Source: Arthrobacter sp. FW306-2-2C-D06B
GTDB lineage: Bacteria > Actinomycetota > Actinomycetes > Actinomycetales > Micrococcaceae
Length of the DNA stretch: 64,000 bases
Assembly (NCBI RefSeq): GCF_021789175.1
Contig: NZ_CP084560.1
Location: forward strand, 3,286,001-3,350,000
Direction: 5' to 3'
The stretch's first letter is position 1. Each line of letters opens with the position of its first letter. Below the pieces are notes generated by a model that saw only the letters and a program-made list of their open reading frames with translations, was not told the DNA's origin and searched no databases. The position numbers and the translations under genes are program-made. Positions 42,921 through 51,866 of this stretch are shown piece after piece.

Positions 42921-42953
42921 AAATTGACTATCATCCAAATTCGCTATCAATTT
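42921..42953. promoter_or_regulatory. Candidate LysR-binding dyad
   Basis: AAATTGA (42921-42927) and TCAATTT (42947-42953) form outer arms, with direct CTATCA copies at 42928 and 42944, 16 bases apart. It lies in the only AT-rich stretch of the divergent gap, right before the LysR start, as expected for autoregulation. Confidence 0.5.
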
Positions 42954-43005
42954 TAAGTGAATCATGCATTGGAATCATCACTTCTGCACGCCCTACTGTG
43001 GAACG

Positions 43006-44280
43006 GTGAGTACGAGCGCAGCATCCCCGAGCCCCGCCGAGTCCGATTGGGAAGGCCACCTGAAGGGCTCCAGCGCATACCGGCGGATCCTCGCCGGTCT
43101 TGCCCTTGCCGGTGTGGCAACCTTCGCGCAGCTGTACTCCACCCAAGCAGTCCTGCCACTCATGGCAAACGAACTGCACATCACGGCAGCAGAGGCAGCG
43201 CTCACCATTTCCTTGGCCACGGTAGGCCTCGCGGCAACGGTGCTGCCTTGGTCCTTCGTTGCCGACAAGATCGGCCGGGTACGTGCGATGGCCATCGGAA
43301 TCGCGGCGGCCACCGTCCTGGGCCTGCTCGTCCCCCTGGCCCCCACCTTTCCGCTTGTCCTTGTTTTGAGGGCGCTCGAGGGCATGGCCCTTGGGGGTAT
43401 TCCAGCGATCGCCATTGCTTACTTGAACGAAGAGGTCAACAAAGTACACGCCGCACTGGCTGCAGGCAGCTACGTAGCCGGGACCACCCTCGGTGGTCTT
43501 GCCGGGCGTTTGCTCGCCGGACCCATCGGTGAATTGTGGGGTTGGCGGGCCGCCGCCTTCGCGGTTTCGATCCTTGCGACAGCATCGGCTGCCCTGTTCC
43601 TGCTCCTGGTTCCGAAGCCGCGCCGCTTCACTCCAAGTTCCGCGGGAGGTTTCCGTGGGGCCATGAAGACGTTGGCGGGCCATTCTTCCAATCCGCGGCT
43701 GCTGGCTCTGTATGTTCAAGCGTTCCTGTTGATGGGCGGCTTTGTGGCCGTCTACAACTACCTCGGATTCCGCCTCCACGCGGCGCCCTTCGGACTGCCG
43801 GCCACCGTGGTCAGCCTGATTTTCCTGGCGTATTTGTCCGGTACCGTGAGCTCCCGCTGGGGTGCCGGATTGTCCATGCGCTTCGGCCGCCGCACGGTCA
43901 TGCTCGCCGGGATAGCGACCATGACGGCTGGCCTTGGACTCACCCTGTGGGACAACATCGCCGCGGTTTTGGCGGGCTTGGTGGTCTTCACCGGCGGCTT
44001 CTTCGCCGCGCACAGCATCGGAGCAGGCTGGACCGGGACCATCGCGACGAGCGGCCGCGCGCAAGCCGCGTCGCTGTACAACCTCTCCTACTACCTTGGT
44101 TCCAGCATTATTGGCTGGGCCGGCGGACTCGCCTTCCAGGCGTTCGGCTGGACCGCACTCGCCTGGGCGGTCATCGCACTGGGGTGCACGACGGCGGTGG
44201 TCACCGCCGTCGTGCACCGGTCCCCGGCGCCGCAGCCCGCCGTCGTCGGCCGCTTGGAACCGGCCGGACAGGGAAAGTAG
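43006..44280 (+). CDS. MFS transporter, YnfM/aromatic-acid-type efflux family
   Basis: A 424-residue MFS permease with about twelve helices. Loop 2-3 is FVADKIGRVRAMAIGIAAA, and HSIGAGWTGTIATSGRAQAA belongs to the second half. It resembles YnfM-type exporters. The GTG at 43006 (MSTSAASPSP) has TGTGGAACG upstream; the ATG at 42964 has no ribosome site and its residues look untypical. It converges with the trans-sulfuration gene with six bases between stop codons. It is probably controlled by the divergent LysR protein. Confidence 0.85.
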   Translation: MSTSAASPSPAESDWEGHLKGSSAYRRILAGLALAGVATFAQLYSTQAVLPLMANELHITAAEAALTISLATVGLAATVLPWSFVADKIGRVRAMAIGIAAATVLGLLVPLAPTFPLVLVLRALEGMALGGIPAIAIAYLNEEVNKVHAALAAGSYVAGTTLGGLAGRLLAGPIGELWGWRAAAFAVSILATASAALFLLLVPKPRRFTPSSAGGFRGAMKTLAGHSSNPRLLALYVQAFLLMGGFVAVYNYLGFRLHAAPFGLPATVVSLIFLAYLSGTVSSRWGAGLSMRFGRRTVMLAGIATMTAGLGLTLWDNIAAVLAGLVVFTGGFFAAHSIGAGWTGTIATSGRAQAASLYNLSYYLGSSIIGWAGGLAFQAFGWTALAWAVIALGCTTAVVTAVVHRSPAPQPAVVGRLEPAGQGK

Positions 44281-44286
44281 CAGCCG

Positions 44287-45450
44287 CTAGCGGGTCGACT
44301 CGATAGCCTGGACCAGGTCATCCATGATGTCGGCCGGATCTTCCAAGCCGATGGAGAGCCTGAGCATGCGGGCCTGGGGCTTGGCCTCCGGGGCAACCGG
44401 GCGGTGGGTAAGTCCGGCGGGGTGTTGGATCAGCGTGTCGATGCCGCCCAGCGACACTGCGTGCGTGATGAGGCGGACCGCGCCGGGAATCCGCTCCGCA
44501 TGCTCGGCTGATTCAAGGTCGAAGGAGATCAACGAGCCCGGACCGCTCATCTGCGTGCCGACCAAGTGCAGGGGATCGCACTCGGGAAGCCCCGGATAGT
44601 ACACCTTGGCGACGAGTTCGTGACTTGCGAGCGCCGCCGCGATTTTATGGGCGTGATCCTGCTGGGCACGCACCCGGATGGGAAGGGTCGCCAGACCCCG
44701 GTGCAAAAGGTAGGCGGGCCACGGGGTCAGGATGCCTCCGGTCACGGCGCGGACCCGGCGCAGCCGCGTGGCCCACTCCGCACTTGTTGCCACCACGCCA
44801 CCCATGGCATCGCCGTGGCCGCCCAGGAATTTCGTGGCGCTGTGAAGCACCATCGCGACGCCGTGCTTGAGTGGCTGCTGGAGGATCGGGGTAGCGAAAG
44901 TGTTGTCCACGAGCACCGGAACGTCTCCGGCGTCGGCCACCAGGCGATTAAGGTCAACGAGGTCCAGGCTCGGGTTCGCGGGAGTTTCCACTACCACCAG
45001 GCCTGTGTCCGGGCGAAGGGCATCCCGCACGCCGTCGGCCTTGACGAAGGTGACCTGGTTGCCAAGCAGTCCGCTGGCGAGGACGTGATCTGTGCCCCCG
45101 TAAAGGGGCCGCACCGCAACCACGTGCGTCTTGCCTTCTGATTGGGAGGCGAGCAGCACTGCGCTGAAAGCGGCCATACCCGACGCAAAACCGACAGCTT
45201 GCGCTGCGCCCTCAAGCGCCGCTACGCCGTCTTCGAACCTGGCTACCGTAGGATTCCAGAGACGCTGGTACACCGTGCTCTGACCGTCGAGGGGCACCCC
45301 GCCCGTGGCCATCTGTTCGTAGGCGAGGCCGCCGTCGTGAACAGAGGGCAAAGGCGCAGTGGTTGAAAGGTCGATGGGAACGGCATGCACGCCCTGCTCC
45401 GTGAGTCCTGTCCGGCCCGCGTGGACTGCGAGTGTGTCGATGGCTGTCAC
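44287..45450 (-). CDS. Trans-sulfuration enzyme family protein (Cys/Met metabolism, PLP)
   Basis: A 387-residue PLP enzyme of the cystathionine gamma-lyase/gamma-synthase group. It reads RLWNPTVARFEDGVAALEGA, then VRPLYGGTDHVLASGL and VVVETPANPSLDLVDL. The PLP lysine lies in VLHSATKFLGGHGDAMGG, and GPGSLISFDLES and AVSLGGIDTLIQHPAGLTH follow. Whether it is a lyase, a methionine gamma-lyase or a synthase cannot be settled. I chose the GTG at 45450: AAGGAG lies four bases upstream, and the ATG at 45471 has none. An Lrp-type regulator gene diverges from it. Confidence 0.87.
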   Translation of the reverse strand: MTAIDTLAVHAGRTGLTEQGVHAVPIDLSTTAPLPSVHDGGLAYEQMATGGVPLDGQSTVYQRLWNPTVARFEDGVAALEGAAQAVGFASGMAAFSAVLLASQSEGKTHVVAVRPLYGGTDHVLASGLLGNQVTFVKADGVRDALRPDTGLVVVETPANPSLDLVDLNRLVADAGDVPVLVDNTFATPILQQPLKHGVAMVLHSATKFLGGHGDAMGGVVATSAEWATRLRRVRAVTGGILTPWPAYLLHRGLATLPIRVRAQQDHAHKIAAALASHELVAKVYYPGLPECDPLHLVGTQMSGPGSLISFDLESAEHAERIPGAVRLITHAVSLGGIDTLIQHPAGLTHRPVAPEAKPQARMLRLSIGLEDPADIMDDLVQAIESTR

Positions 45451-45581
45451 TGCTCTCCTTGAATTATTCACCGTTGAATTCGGTCAGTATCTGGCAATAA
45501 TTCGGAGATTGACAGTGCAAATGAATGCATTGAGTGGAAACTGGCACCTATGATGAATACACAGCACTTTCAGGAGGATCC

Positions 45582-46085
45582 GTGACCACCACCCCGAAGA
45601 ACATTCGGCCCGTCGACATCAGTGAGCCTTTGGATGCGATCGACGAACGCATCCTCGCGGCTTTGGTTGACGATGCCCGGATCTCCAACAAGCAACTGGC
45701 CGAACTCGTCGGAATTGCTCCGTCGACGGCGCTTATGCGCACGCGGTCGCTCTCCGAACGCGGCATTATCGAGGGTTTCGAAGCCGTGCTTAGCCTCCCG
45801 GCAATCGGTCGATCGGTCCAGGCCCTGATCGCCGTACGCCTGCGCGCCCACGACCGCGACCAGATCGACCGCTTCACGGCCCGGGTTCCCGCTCTCCCTG
45901 CAGTGATCTCCACGTTCCACACTTCCGGCTCCGTGGACTACTTGCTGCATATCGCGGTCGCCAACACCGACGACCTCCGCGACTGGGTCCTGGACAACCT
46001 CGCGACCGACCCCGTGGTCGGACACACCGAGACCACTTTGGTCTTCGCCCACATCCAGGGCAACCACGGGCCGCTGCCGGAATAG
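45582..46085 (+). CDS. Lrp/AsnC-family regulator
   Basis: A 167-residue leucine-responsive-type regulator. N-terminal HTH (LDAIDERILAALVDDARISN, then LAELVGIAPSTALMRTRSLS) and C-terminal RAM ligand-binding domain (VQALIAVRLRAHDRDQIDRF, then GSVDYLLHIAVANTDDLRDW). I chose the GTG at 45582, preceded by AGGAGGATCC. It is divergent from the trans-sulfuration gene (131-base gap) and is its natural regulator, probably responding to an amino acid. Confidence 0.9.
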   Translation: MTTTPKNIRPVDISEPLDAIDERILAALVDDARISNKQLAELVGIAPSTALMRTRSLSERGIIEGFEAVLSLPAIGRSVQALIAVRLRAHDRDQIDRFTARVPALPAVISTFHTSGSVDYLLHIAVANTDDLRDWVLDNLATDPVVGHTETTLVFAHIQGNHGPLPE

Positions 46086-46121
46086 CGGTTGACTTAGCCG
46101 CCAATTAGGCCGCTGCCCGGC

Positions 46122-46349
46122 TCAGGGACGTGGCTCTAGTCCCGAGTGTGCGGCCCCCATGGCGTCCTGGCGAAGATTACCTAGTTCCTGCCGGCGCGTG
46201 AGCGCCGCTCGCTGCATGGCCAGGTCGGCCGGAGGAATGTAGCGCCTCCGCTCGGCCCACGAAACCAGGCTGGTTCCGATTCCGGCAGCTGCCGACTCCA
46301 GCATGGAGGGCCGGCGGTAGGTGCCGCATGATGCGGTGGCTGTGCTCAT
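46122..46349 (-). CDS. Small hypothetical protein coupled to an ArsR-type regulator
   Basis: A 75-residue protein (MSTATASCGTYRRPSMLESA, later WAERRRYIPPADLAMQRAAL), without helix or metal motif, rich in Arg and Ala. Its ATG overlaps the regulator stop (ATGA at 46346-46349), and GGGAAAG lies before it. So translation is coupled to the regulator. No family recognised; an alpha-helical partner protein of the regulator is a guess. Confidence 0.6.
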   Translation of the reverse strand: MSTATASCGTYRRPSMLESAAAGIGTSLVSWAERRRYIPPADLAMQRAALTRRQELGNLRQDAMGAAHSGLEPRP

Positions 46350-47011
46350 GACTCTTTCCCTTCGGTGGCTGCTGCGTGCGACTTCGCGTCGCGGGATTTC
46401 TTGTCTCCGGCCCACGCCGGGACTCCCAGGATCGGGAATGCGTTGAAATGGATCTGCACGGGGCGGGCATCGTCCGCCTCGGGTTCGTTCCGGATTTCTT
46501 CCAGAAGGTTGCGGGCGAAGGCTTCCATTGAGCGGGCATAGCGGCCGAGCTGTTCGGCTGACATCCGGGCGTTGGCCGTATTGACGATGGCCGCGTCGAG
46601 CCAGTCTTCGTCCAAGGAGTCCATGCCGTGTGCCATGAAGTCGGCGAGCACGGCCTGCCTGGTGCGTTCGAACTCGCGGGTTACCAACCGCGATGCCTCC
46701 TGGGTTGCCGGCGAATGTGCCAGCTCGGGCGAAGTGATCTGGATGGCTCCCCGGGGACGCTCCCACCACCGCTCCCGCGCCGTTCCCCTGCCTTGGACTT
46801 CGTGGACGAAGTCGAACTTGGCGAGTTGCCTCAAGTGGTAGCTCGTAGCGCCACTGGATTCATCGAGGAGTTCGGCCAAGCTGCAGGCGGTCTGTGGCCC
46901 ATAACGGGACAGCATCTCGAGGATCTGGACGCGCAGGGGGTGCGCCAGCGCTTTGAGGGATGCCGTATCGACCTTGCGGACGGGGAATTCCGGTTCTTGA
47001 ACCTTGTCCAT
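46346..47011 (-). CDS. ArsR-like winged-helix regulator
   Basis: A 221-residue regulator. The N-terminal HTH (ALAHPLRVQILEMLSRYGPQ, then LAELLDESSGATSYHLRQLA) is of the HTH_20/ArsR type. The C-terminal helical half (about residues 85-190) resembles families with a DUF-like dimer domain, here ARMSAEQLGRYARSMEAFAR. No metal-site cysteines are obvious. I chose the ATG at 47011; the frame goes on upstream to 47047, into a large palindrome. It lies 92 bases downstream of an MFS gene on the same strand, which it may control together with itself. Confidence 0.85.
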   Translation of the reverse strand: MDKVQEPEFPVRKVDTASLKALAHPLRVQILEMLSRYGPQTACSLAELLDESSGATSYHLRQLAKFDFVHEVQGRGTARERWWERPRGAIQITSPELAHSPATQEASRLVTREFERTRQAVLADFMAHGMDSLDEDWLDAAIVNTANARMSAEQLGRYARSMEAFARNLLEEIRNEPEADDARPVQIHFNAFPILGVPAWAGDKKSRDAKSHAAATEGKES

Positions 47012-47027
47012 GCCGGAAACGCTACTC

Positions 47028-47061
47028 TTGCAAAGAAACCTTTGCAATAGTTTCTTTGCAA
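47028..47061. promoter_or_regulatory. 12-bp-arm palindromic operator upstream of the ArsR-type gene
   Basis: TTGCAAAGAAAC (47028-47039) and GTTTCTTTGCAA (47050-47061) are perfect inverted copies with a 10-base spacer that contains a third TTTGCAA. It lies just before the regulator start. It is the strongest operator in the window and surely a binding site for a dimeric protein, most likely that regulator. Confidence 0.7.
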
Positions 47062-47102
47062 ATCAATCTTTGCGAACTTGGACTTCCAGGATGAACAGTC
47101 AG

Positions 47103-48341
47103 TCAGCCCTTGCGGAGAACCCTGCGGAGGGAGACGACAGCGAGTACCGTCGCTGCGAGCCCGCACACGACGGTGAAATAGCTGGCAGCGGCGCCCAGCC
47201 CGATGAACGAAGCGGCCAGGCCCAGCCCGATGACCGGCACAGCGCTGCCAAGGTAGGTGATGACGTAGACAGTGCTGATGATTTGGGCATGCCGGGACGC
47301 TTCGACTTTGCCGGCAACGTCGTTGAACACGAGTCGGAAGGCGATCCCCTGCCCAACCCCGGCGGACAGGCTTGCTGCCACCAGCAGCAGCGGACTGGAC
47401 AGGGAGGCCGCAGCGCCGACCAACACAATGGAAACCCCCAGGACCGCCAGCCCGGCGGGCACGGCGAAACGGCCACGGACCTTGAGCAACTGGCTGAGCG
47501 CGGACGCTCCGAGCGTGAGCCCCGCGAGTAGTCCGGTCATGGGGCGGGAATCGGCGTGCACGACGACGGCGAAGTAGCCGGGCGCGAGCGAAAGGCAGAA
47601 CCCGAACACGGCAAAGCTGAGGAAGCCAACGCTCGAGGCCAGCCAAAACGCCCCCCTGGCTTCCCGCGAAACGGAGGGCCGTCGTGGGGCGAGCACCGTG
47701 TAGGGACGCGGGCCTTCGGCAGGCCGAATCGCGGGGCGTGCCTTGAGAAGCCACAGCGGGACCAGCAAGAGGAGCAGGACGGCCGCGTGGATGAAGAACG
47801 GCGTTGACGTGGCACCCGGGAGCAGCGAAAGCAGTCCACCGATGGCGGGACCGGCTGCCACCCCTCCCGAGGATGACAGCAAGGTGAAGCGTGAAGCCCA
47901 CTCAGGCCGGGACGGAAGCAATTCACGCAAAGCCGCCGAACTCGCACCGGTGGCAAGTCCCACGGCAACGCCCTGGAGCATGCGGCCGGCCGAGAGCATC
48001 AAGAGATTGTCCGCGTTGGCGAAAACCAGGCCACCCACCAAGCCCACCAGGACAGCCAGAACCAGCGCAGCACGCCGCCCGATATGGTCCGACCAGTGGC
48101 CGGCGAGCATCAGCACTGCCACGAGCGCCAGAACGTAGCTCGCAAAGGCAATGGTCACGCCCAGTGAAGTGATTCCGAGTTCCGCTTGAAGCAGCGGATA
48201 CAGCGGGCTCGCCAAGTTGGCACCCACCAGCAGTGTGAACATGACGGCGCCGGCCAGGACCAGCCGTGCCGTGGTGGAAGCATCCCAGCCCCAGCGCCCG
48301 GCGGTGGCCTGGCGCATGCGCAGTTCGCTAAAGACAGTCAT
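47103..48341 (-). CDS. MFS transporter
   Basis: A 412-residue MFS permease with twelve predicted helices. A conserved loop reads HWSDHIGRRAALVLAVLVGL (motif A), and GRMLQGVAVGLATGASSAAL continues. The substrate is unknown; multidrug-type export is possible. The first 25 residues (MTVFSELRMRQATAGRWGWD) are polar. The ArsR-type regulator gene follows on the same strand. Confidence 0.85.
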   Translation of the reverse strand: MTVFSELRMRQATAGRWGWDASTTARLVLAGAVMFTLLVGANLASPLYPLLQAELGITSLGVTIAFASYVLALVAVLMLAGHWSDHIGRRAALVLAVLVGLVGGLVFANADNLLMLSAGRMLQGVAVGLATGASSAALRELLPSRPEWASRFTLLSSSGGVAAGPAIGGLLSLLPGATSTPFFIHAAVLLLLLVPLWLLKARPAIRPAEGPRPYTVLAPRRPSVSREARGAFWLASSVGFLSFAVFGFCLSLAPGYFAVVVHADSRPMTGLLAGLTLGASALSQLLKVRGRFAVPAGLAVLGVSIVLVGAAASLSSPLLLVAASLSAGVGQGIAFRLVFNDVAGKVEASRHAQIISTVYVITYLGSAVPVIGLGLAASFIGLGAAASYFTVVCGLAATVLAVVSLRRVLRKG

Positions 48342-48509
48342 TTCCGTGCCTTCGCCTCAGCGGCCATCACGGAACCTGGCCTTGTGGGCCGGGACTGGAC
48401 GGCCCAAAATATCGATGGCAACAGGATGTCGTAAGCCTGCCGGATAGATCAGAGGTCCATGAAAGAATTGATCAGAACAGTCAAAATTGATATTCACCAA
48501 TGACCAAAA

Positions 48510-49070
48510 ATGAGCCGGAGTGATGATTTGAACAGCCTCGATCCGACGGACCTGAAGATCCTGCTGGAGCTGATCCGCGATCCCAGGGTTCAGATCGGCG
48601 AACTCAGCGAGTCCCTGGGGATTGCGCGCAACACCGCCCAATCGAGGATGCGCCGCCTGGTCCGCTCGGGCGTACTGAACGACGGCGGCCGCGAGGTCGA
48701 CCTCGAAAAGGTGGGGTACGACGTCGTCGGCTTCGTGACGCTGGAGGTGACCCACCGGGAACTCGACGGCGTGATCGGGGCCCTGCGCCGCATCCCCCAG
48801 GTCCTTGAGGTGCATGAAATTTCCGGGCGTGGCGATCTCTTATGCCGCGTGGTGGCCACCGACACTCACAACCTGCAAACGGCGCTTCGCTCCGTCCTCA
48901 GAACCAAGGGCGTCATCCGCACGGAAACGGTCCTTGCCCTGCACACCCATATCCCCTATCGAACAGAGCCGCTCATCGGCCGGCTCGTGGAGGCCGCAGA
49001 AACGGCCAGCGCCTTGAAACGGGTCAAAACGCAGGTTTCCATTGATTCACCGGTCAGGGAAGCCGACTAG
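48510..49070 (+). CDS. Lrp/AsnC-family regulator
   Basis: A 186-residue regulator. HTH segment NSLDPTDLKILLELIRDPRV, then GIARNTAQSRMRRLVRSGVL; RAM domain VVGFVTLEVTHRELDGVIGA, and ISGRGDLLCRVVATDTHNLQ. It is divergent from the MFS gene at 47103-48341, so it may regulate that gene. Alternatively it may act elsewhere, as Lrp proteins often do. The gap holds an AT-rich region near 48455-48500, with likely promoters. It is followed ten bases on by DUF1761. Confidence 0.9.
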   Translation: MSRSDDLNSLDPTDLKILLELIRDPRVQIGELSESLGIARNTAQSRMRRLVRSGVLNDGGREVDLEKVGYDVVGFVTLEVTHRELDGVIGALRRIPQVLEVHEISGRGDLLCRVVATDTHNLQTALRSVLRTKGVIRTETVLALHTHIPYRTEPLIGRLVEAAETASALKRVKTQVSIDSPVREAD

Positions 49071-49079
49071 GATTCCAGA

Positions 49080-49505
49080 ATGGATTGGCTCTCTTCTCTT
49101 CAGCACCTCAACTGGCTGGCGATACTCCTGGCCTTTGTTTCCAGCATGGTCATCGGATTTGTCTGGTACATGCCGGCGGTCCTCGGGAGACGGTGGATGC
49201 AGGCTATCGGCAAGACCGAGGAAGACCTCAAGAAGATCGACGGCGGCGCAGGAATCTGGATCCCCATGATGGTGGCCGCAGCATTCACAAGCATCCTGTT
49301 GGGCGTCCTCATCGGAAAGCTGGACGTGCAGGGAAGCTTGCACGCTGGTTTCTTTGCGCTAGTGATTGCGGTGGTCTTCCGCGTCGGCGGCCACGTCATC
49401 CACAACGGTTTCGCAGGCAGGCCGTCCGCCGTGACTCTCATCGACTCCGGCCATGACATCGTCGCCATGACTGTCGCCGGGGCAATCATCGGGGCGTTGC
49501 AGTAG
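49080..49505 (+). CDS. DUF1761 membrane protein
   Basis: A 141-residue protein with four helices (WLAILLAFVSSMVIGFVWYM; GIWIPMMVAAAFTSILLGVL; GSLHAGFFALVIAVVFRVGG; IVAMTVAGAIIGAL). Short internal helix-breaking glycine and proline positions, including VWYMPAVLGRRWM, fit DUF1761. No function known. Nine bases after the Lrp-type gene and 18 before corA. Confidence 0.82.
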   Translation: MDWLSSLQHLNWLAILLAFVSSMVIGFVWYMPAVLGRRWMQAIGKTEEDLKKIDGGAGIWIPMMVAAAFTSILLGVLIGKLDVQGSLHAGFFALVIAVVFRVGGHVIHNGFAGRPSAVTLIDSGHDIVAMTVAGAIIGALQ

Positions 49506-49523
49506 AAGGAGGAGAATAACCTC

Positions 49524-50519
49524 GTGACCATCATTGACAATGCCGTCTATGTGAACGGCATCCGGACCGCGACTCCGGAAAGCCTTGAGCAAAGCGTCGA
49601 AACACTCGCCGCCCATGGCGGAATGGTGTGGATTGGACTGTACCGGCCGGACGAGACGGAAATGGCGGCGGTGGCTGCCGAGTTCGGCCTCCACCTGCTC
49701 GCCGTCGAGGACGCCGTCAACGCCCACCAGAGGCCCAAGCTGGAACGCTACGACAACAACCTCTTCACCGTCCTGCGGCCTGCGCGGTACGTAGACGCGA
49801 CAGAGACCGTGGAGTTCGGCGAGCTTCACATCTTCACGGGGAGGAACTTCGTGGTCACGGTCCGGCACGCGGAAACGCCCGGGGTGGCCAAGGTCCGTCG
49901 CGATCTGGAACAACAACCGGAGCTTCTGCGCCATGGTCCCGAAGCCGTCCTGTACGCACTGTTGGACCGAGTGGTGGACGACTACGGCCCCGTGATCTCG
50001 GGCCTGGAAAACGACATCGACGAGATCGAGGACCAGCTCTTCGGCGGCGATCCCCTGGTTTCGCGGCGCATTTATGAACTCGCCCGCGAGGTCATCCAGT
50101 TCCAGCGCGCAATCAACCCACTCCCGGAGATGATGGCCTCGTTGAAGCGCGGGTTCGAGAAATACGGAGTCGACATCGAACTGCAGCGCAAACTCCGCGA
50201 CGTCGAGGACCACGTCGAACAGGTAATATCCCGCGCCAATGGCTTCCGCGACCTACTTCAAAATGCCCTGACCCTCGACGGGACCCTGACCGCGAACCGG
50301 CAAAACGAGGCGAGTGCGGCACAAAACGAACAAACCAAGAAGATCTCCTCATGGGCCGCAATCTTCTTTGCACCGGCATTCGTTACCGGGCTCTACGGGA
50401 TGAACTTCGACGTCATGCCTGAGCTCCATTGGCCGTTCGGCTATCCCATGGCGCTCGGCATGATGGTTGCCGCGGGATTTGTCATGTATGTCATCTTCAA
50501 GCGGAAGAACTGGCTCTAG
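49524..50519 (+). CDS. CorA-family magnesium/cobalt transporter
   Basis: A 331-residue CorA transporter. A large cytoplasmic N-domain is rich in charged helices. Two C-terminal helices (SSWAAIFFAPAFVTGLYG; MALGMMVAAGFVMYVIFKRK) flank the selectivity loop GMN in LYGMNFDVMPEL. The GTG start at 49524 has AAGGAGGAG nine bases upstream. The stop TAG overlaps the GTG start of zapE by one base. Confidence 0.93.
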   Translation: MTIIDNAVYVNGIRTATPESLEQSVETLAAHGGMVWIGLYRPDETEMAAVAAEFGLHLLAVEDAVNAHQRPKLERYDNNLFTVLRPARYVDATETVEFGELHIFTGRNFVVTVRHAETPGVAKVRRDLEQQPELLRHGPEAVLYALLDRVVDDYGPVISGLENDIDEIEDQLFGGDPLVSRRIYELAREVIQFQRAINPLPEMMASLKRGFEKYGVDIELQRKLRDVEDHVEQVISRANGFRDLLQNALTLDGTLTANRQNEASAAQNEQTKKISSWAAIFFAPAFVTGLYGMNFDVMPELHWPFGYPMALGMMVAAGFVMYVIFKRKNWL

Positions 50520-51697
50520 TGTTCCTTGCCCCCGCCGGGCGACGCCCCGACGCGTCCGATCTCATAGCGGAAATCATCGCCGACGCCGAGGCTTCAGGAT
50601 TCATCCTCGAGCCGGCCCAGGCCGCGGCCGCCGCCCGGCTCTGCCAGCTCGGCGAGTCGATTTCCGTCGGACGCAGGGGACTCCTACGACGGCGGATGCC
50701 GCGTAGCGTCTACCTTCACGGTCCGGTGGGACGCGGCAAAAGCTGGCTCATGGACAGCTTTTACCGTCAGTTTCCAGGGCGGAAAAGGCGCATCCATTTC
50801 CATGATTTCTTCCGTCAGCTGCACCGGGGTGTGCATGCTTCGGCCGGGAGGCCCGAGGCGGATGGCACCGCCATCCAACGTTCGGTGGATGCCTTGCTGT
50901 CCGGCGTCGACATCCTGTGCTTCGACGAATTCCACGTGCACGATGTGGGTGACGGGATGTTCATCGCCAAACTGCTCCGGACAGCGGCCCAACGGCGAGT
51001 CCCGCTCGTGGTGACTTCGAACTATCCACCGGATAAGTTGTTGCCGAACCCTCTGTGGCACGATCATTTCGTGCCGACCATCGGGGTGATCAAGGAGATG
51101 ATGGACATCATGGAGATCGACGGAGGCACCGATTTCCGGCGTTCGCCGGTTGCTGGTTCCGCTGCGCCGCGGCCCAGCGACTCCGCTGGCCTGGAGGCCT
51201 TCCGCAGGGGCAAGATCATCACTCCCGGAACGCCGGCGCAGCTCGGAGCCTTCGGTTTGTTCCCGCCGGCGAAGTCACAAGAGCGGATCCTCACCCCCAC
51301 GACGCAACCGCTCACCGTCAAAGCGGCTGACGACATGCTCTGGGTCAGTTTCACGGAATTGTGCGGCGGCCTCATGTCGACGGCCGACTACCTGGCGTTG
51401 GCGGATGACTACGGCACATGGGTGATCGACGGCGTACCCTCGCCAGCGCTCGAGTCGACTGCCGGGTCCGCACCGGCCTGGCAACGGTTCAGCAATGTCG
51501 TCGATGTCCTGTACGACCAGGACATCACGCTCTTCCTGGTGGGCCACGGCCCCTTGGACTGGGACCTGGCCCAGGATCCGGCCCACCGGACCAGCACCCA
51601 GCCCGTTGATCTGGCCAGAATTGCGAGCCGTCTGTCGCTCCTGGGCCGAGTGGAAGACTCGACGCCTTTTGAAGAAGTGGAGGCCGGGGGCAGCTAA
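50519..51697 (+). CDS. zapE: Cell division AFG1-like ATPase ZapE
   Basis: A 392-residue P-loop ATPase of the AFG1/ZapE family, tied to division-ring stability and to AAA-protein partners. Walker A GPVGRGKSWLMDSFYR (about residue 73), Walker B ILCFDEFHVHDVGD, sensor-type VVTSNYPPDKLLPNP (about residue 165). The C-terminal half (about residues 225-390) is longer than in E. coli. The GTG start shares one base with the corA stop (TAGTG), so the two genes are translationally coupled. The open frame before GTG lies in the end of corA. Confidence 0.9.
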   Translation: MFLAPAGRRPDASDLIAEIIADAEASGFILEPAQAAAAARLCQLGESISVGRRGLLRRRMPRSVYLHGPVGRGKSWLMDSFYRQFPGRKRRIHFHDFFRQLHRGVHASAGRPEADGTAIQRSVDALLSGVDILCFDEFHVHDVGDGMFIAKLLRTAAQRRVPLVVTSNYPPDKLLPNPLWHDHFVPTIGVIKEMMDIMEIDGGTDFRRSPVAGSAAPRPSDSAGLEAFRRGKIITPGTPAQLGAFGLFPPAKSQERILTPTTQPLTVKAADDMLWVSFTELCGGLMSTADYLALADDYGTWVIDGVPSPALESTAGSAPAWQRFSNVVDVLYDQDITLFLVGHGPLDWDLAQDPAHRTSTQPVDLARIASRLSLLGRVEDSTPFEEVEAGGS

Positions 51698-51806
51698 GCA
51701 TGCCTTCCCCGCAGACACTGAGCGAGGCCGGCCTCCAGGCCCCTTACCTCACAGGCGCCCCACGGCGAAAGCTGGGCTGGCCAAGCAGGGCTGTGATAAC
51801 GCCGAA

Positions 51807-51853
51807 CTACAACGCCGGGCCCCCTTGTCACATAAGGAGTCCCGGCGTCGTAG
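51807..51853. terminator. Long bipartite hairpin between zapE and the small membrane protein gene
   Basis: CTAC..CGCCGGG (51807-51819) and CCCGGCG..GTAG (51841-51853) pair, with an inner CCCTT/AAGG-like stem and an apical GTCACAT. It sits in the 169-base convergent gap and probably ends one or both transcripts. Other sequence in the gap, 51698-51800, shows no gene. Confidence 0.55.
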
Positions 51854-51866
51854 CAAAGGTTCGTTG

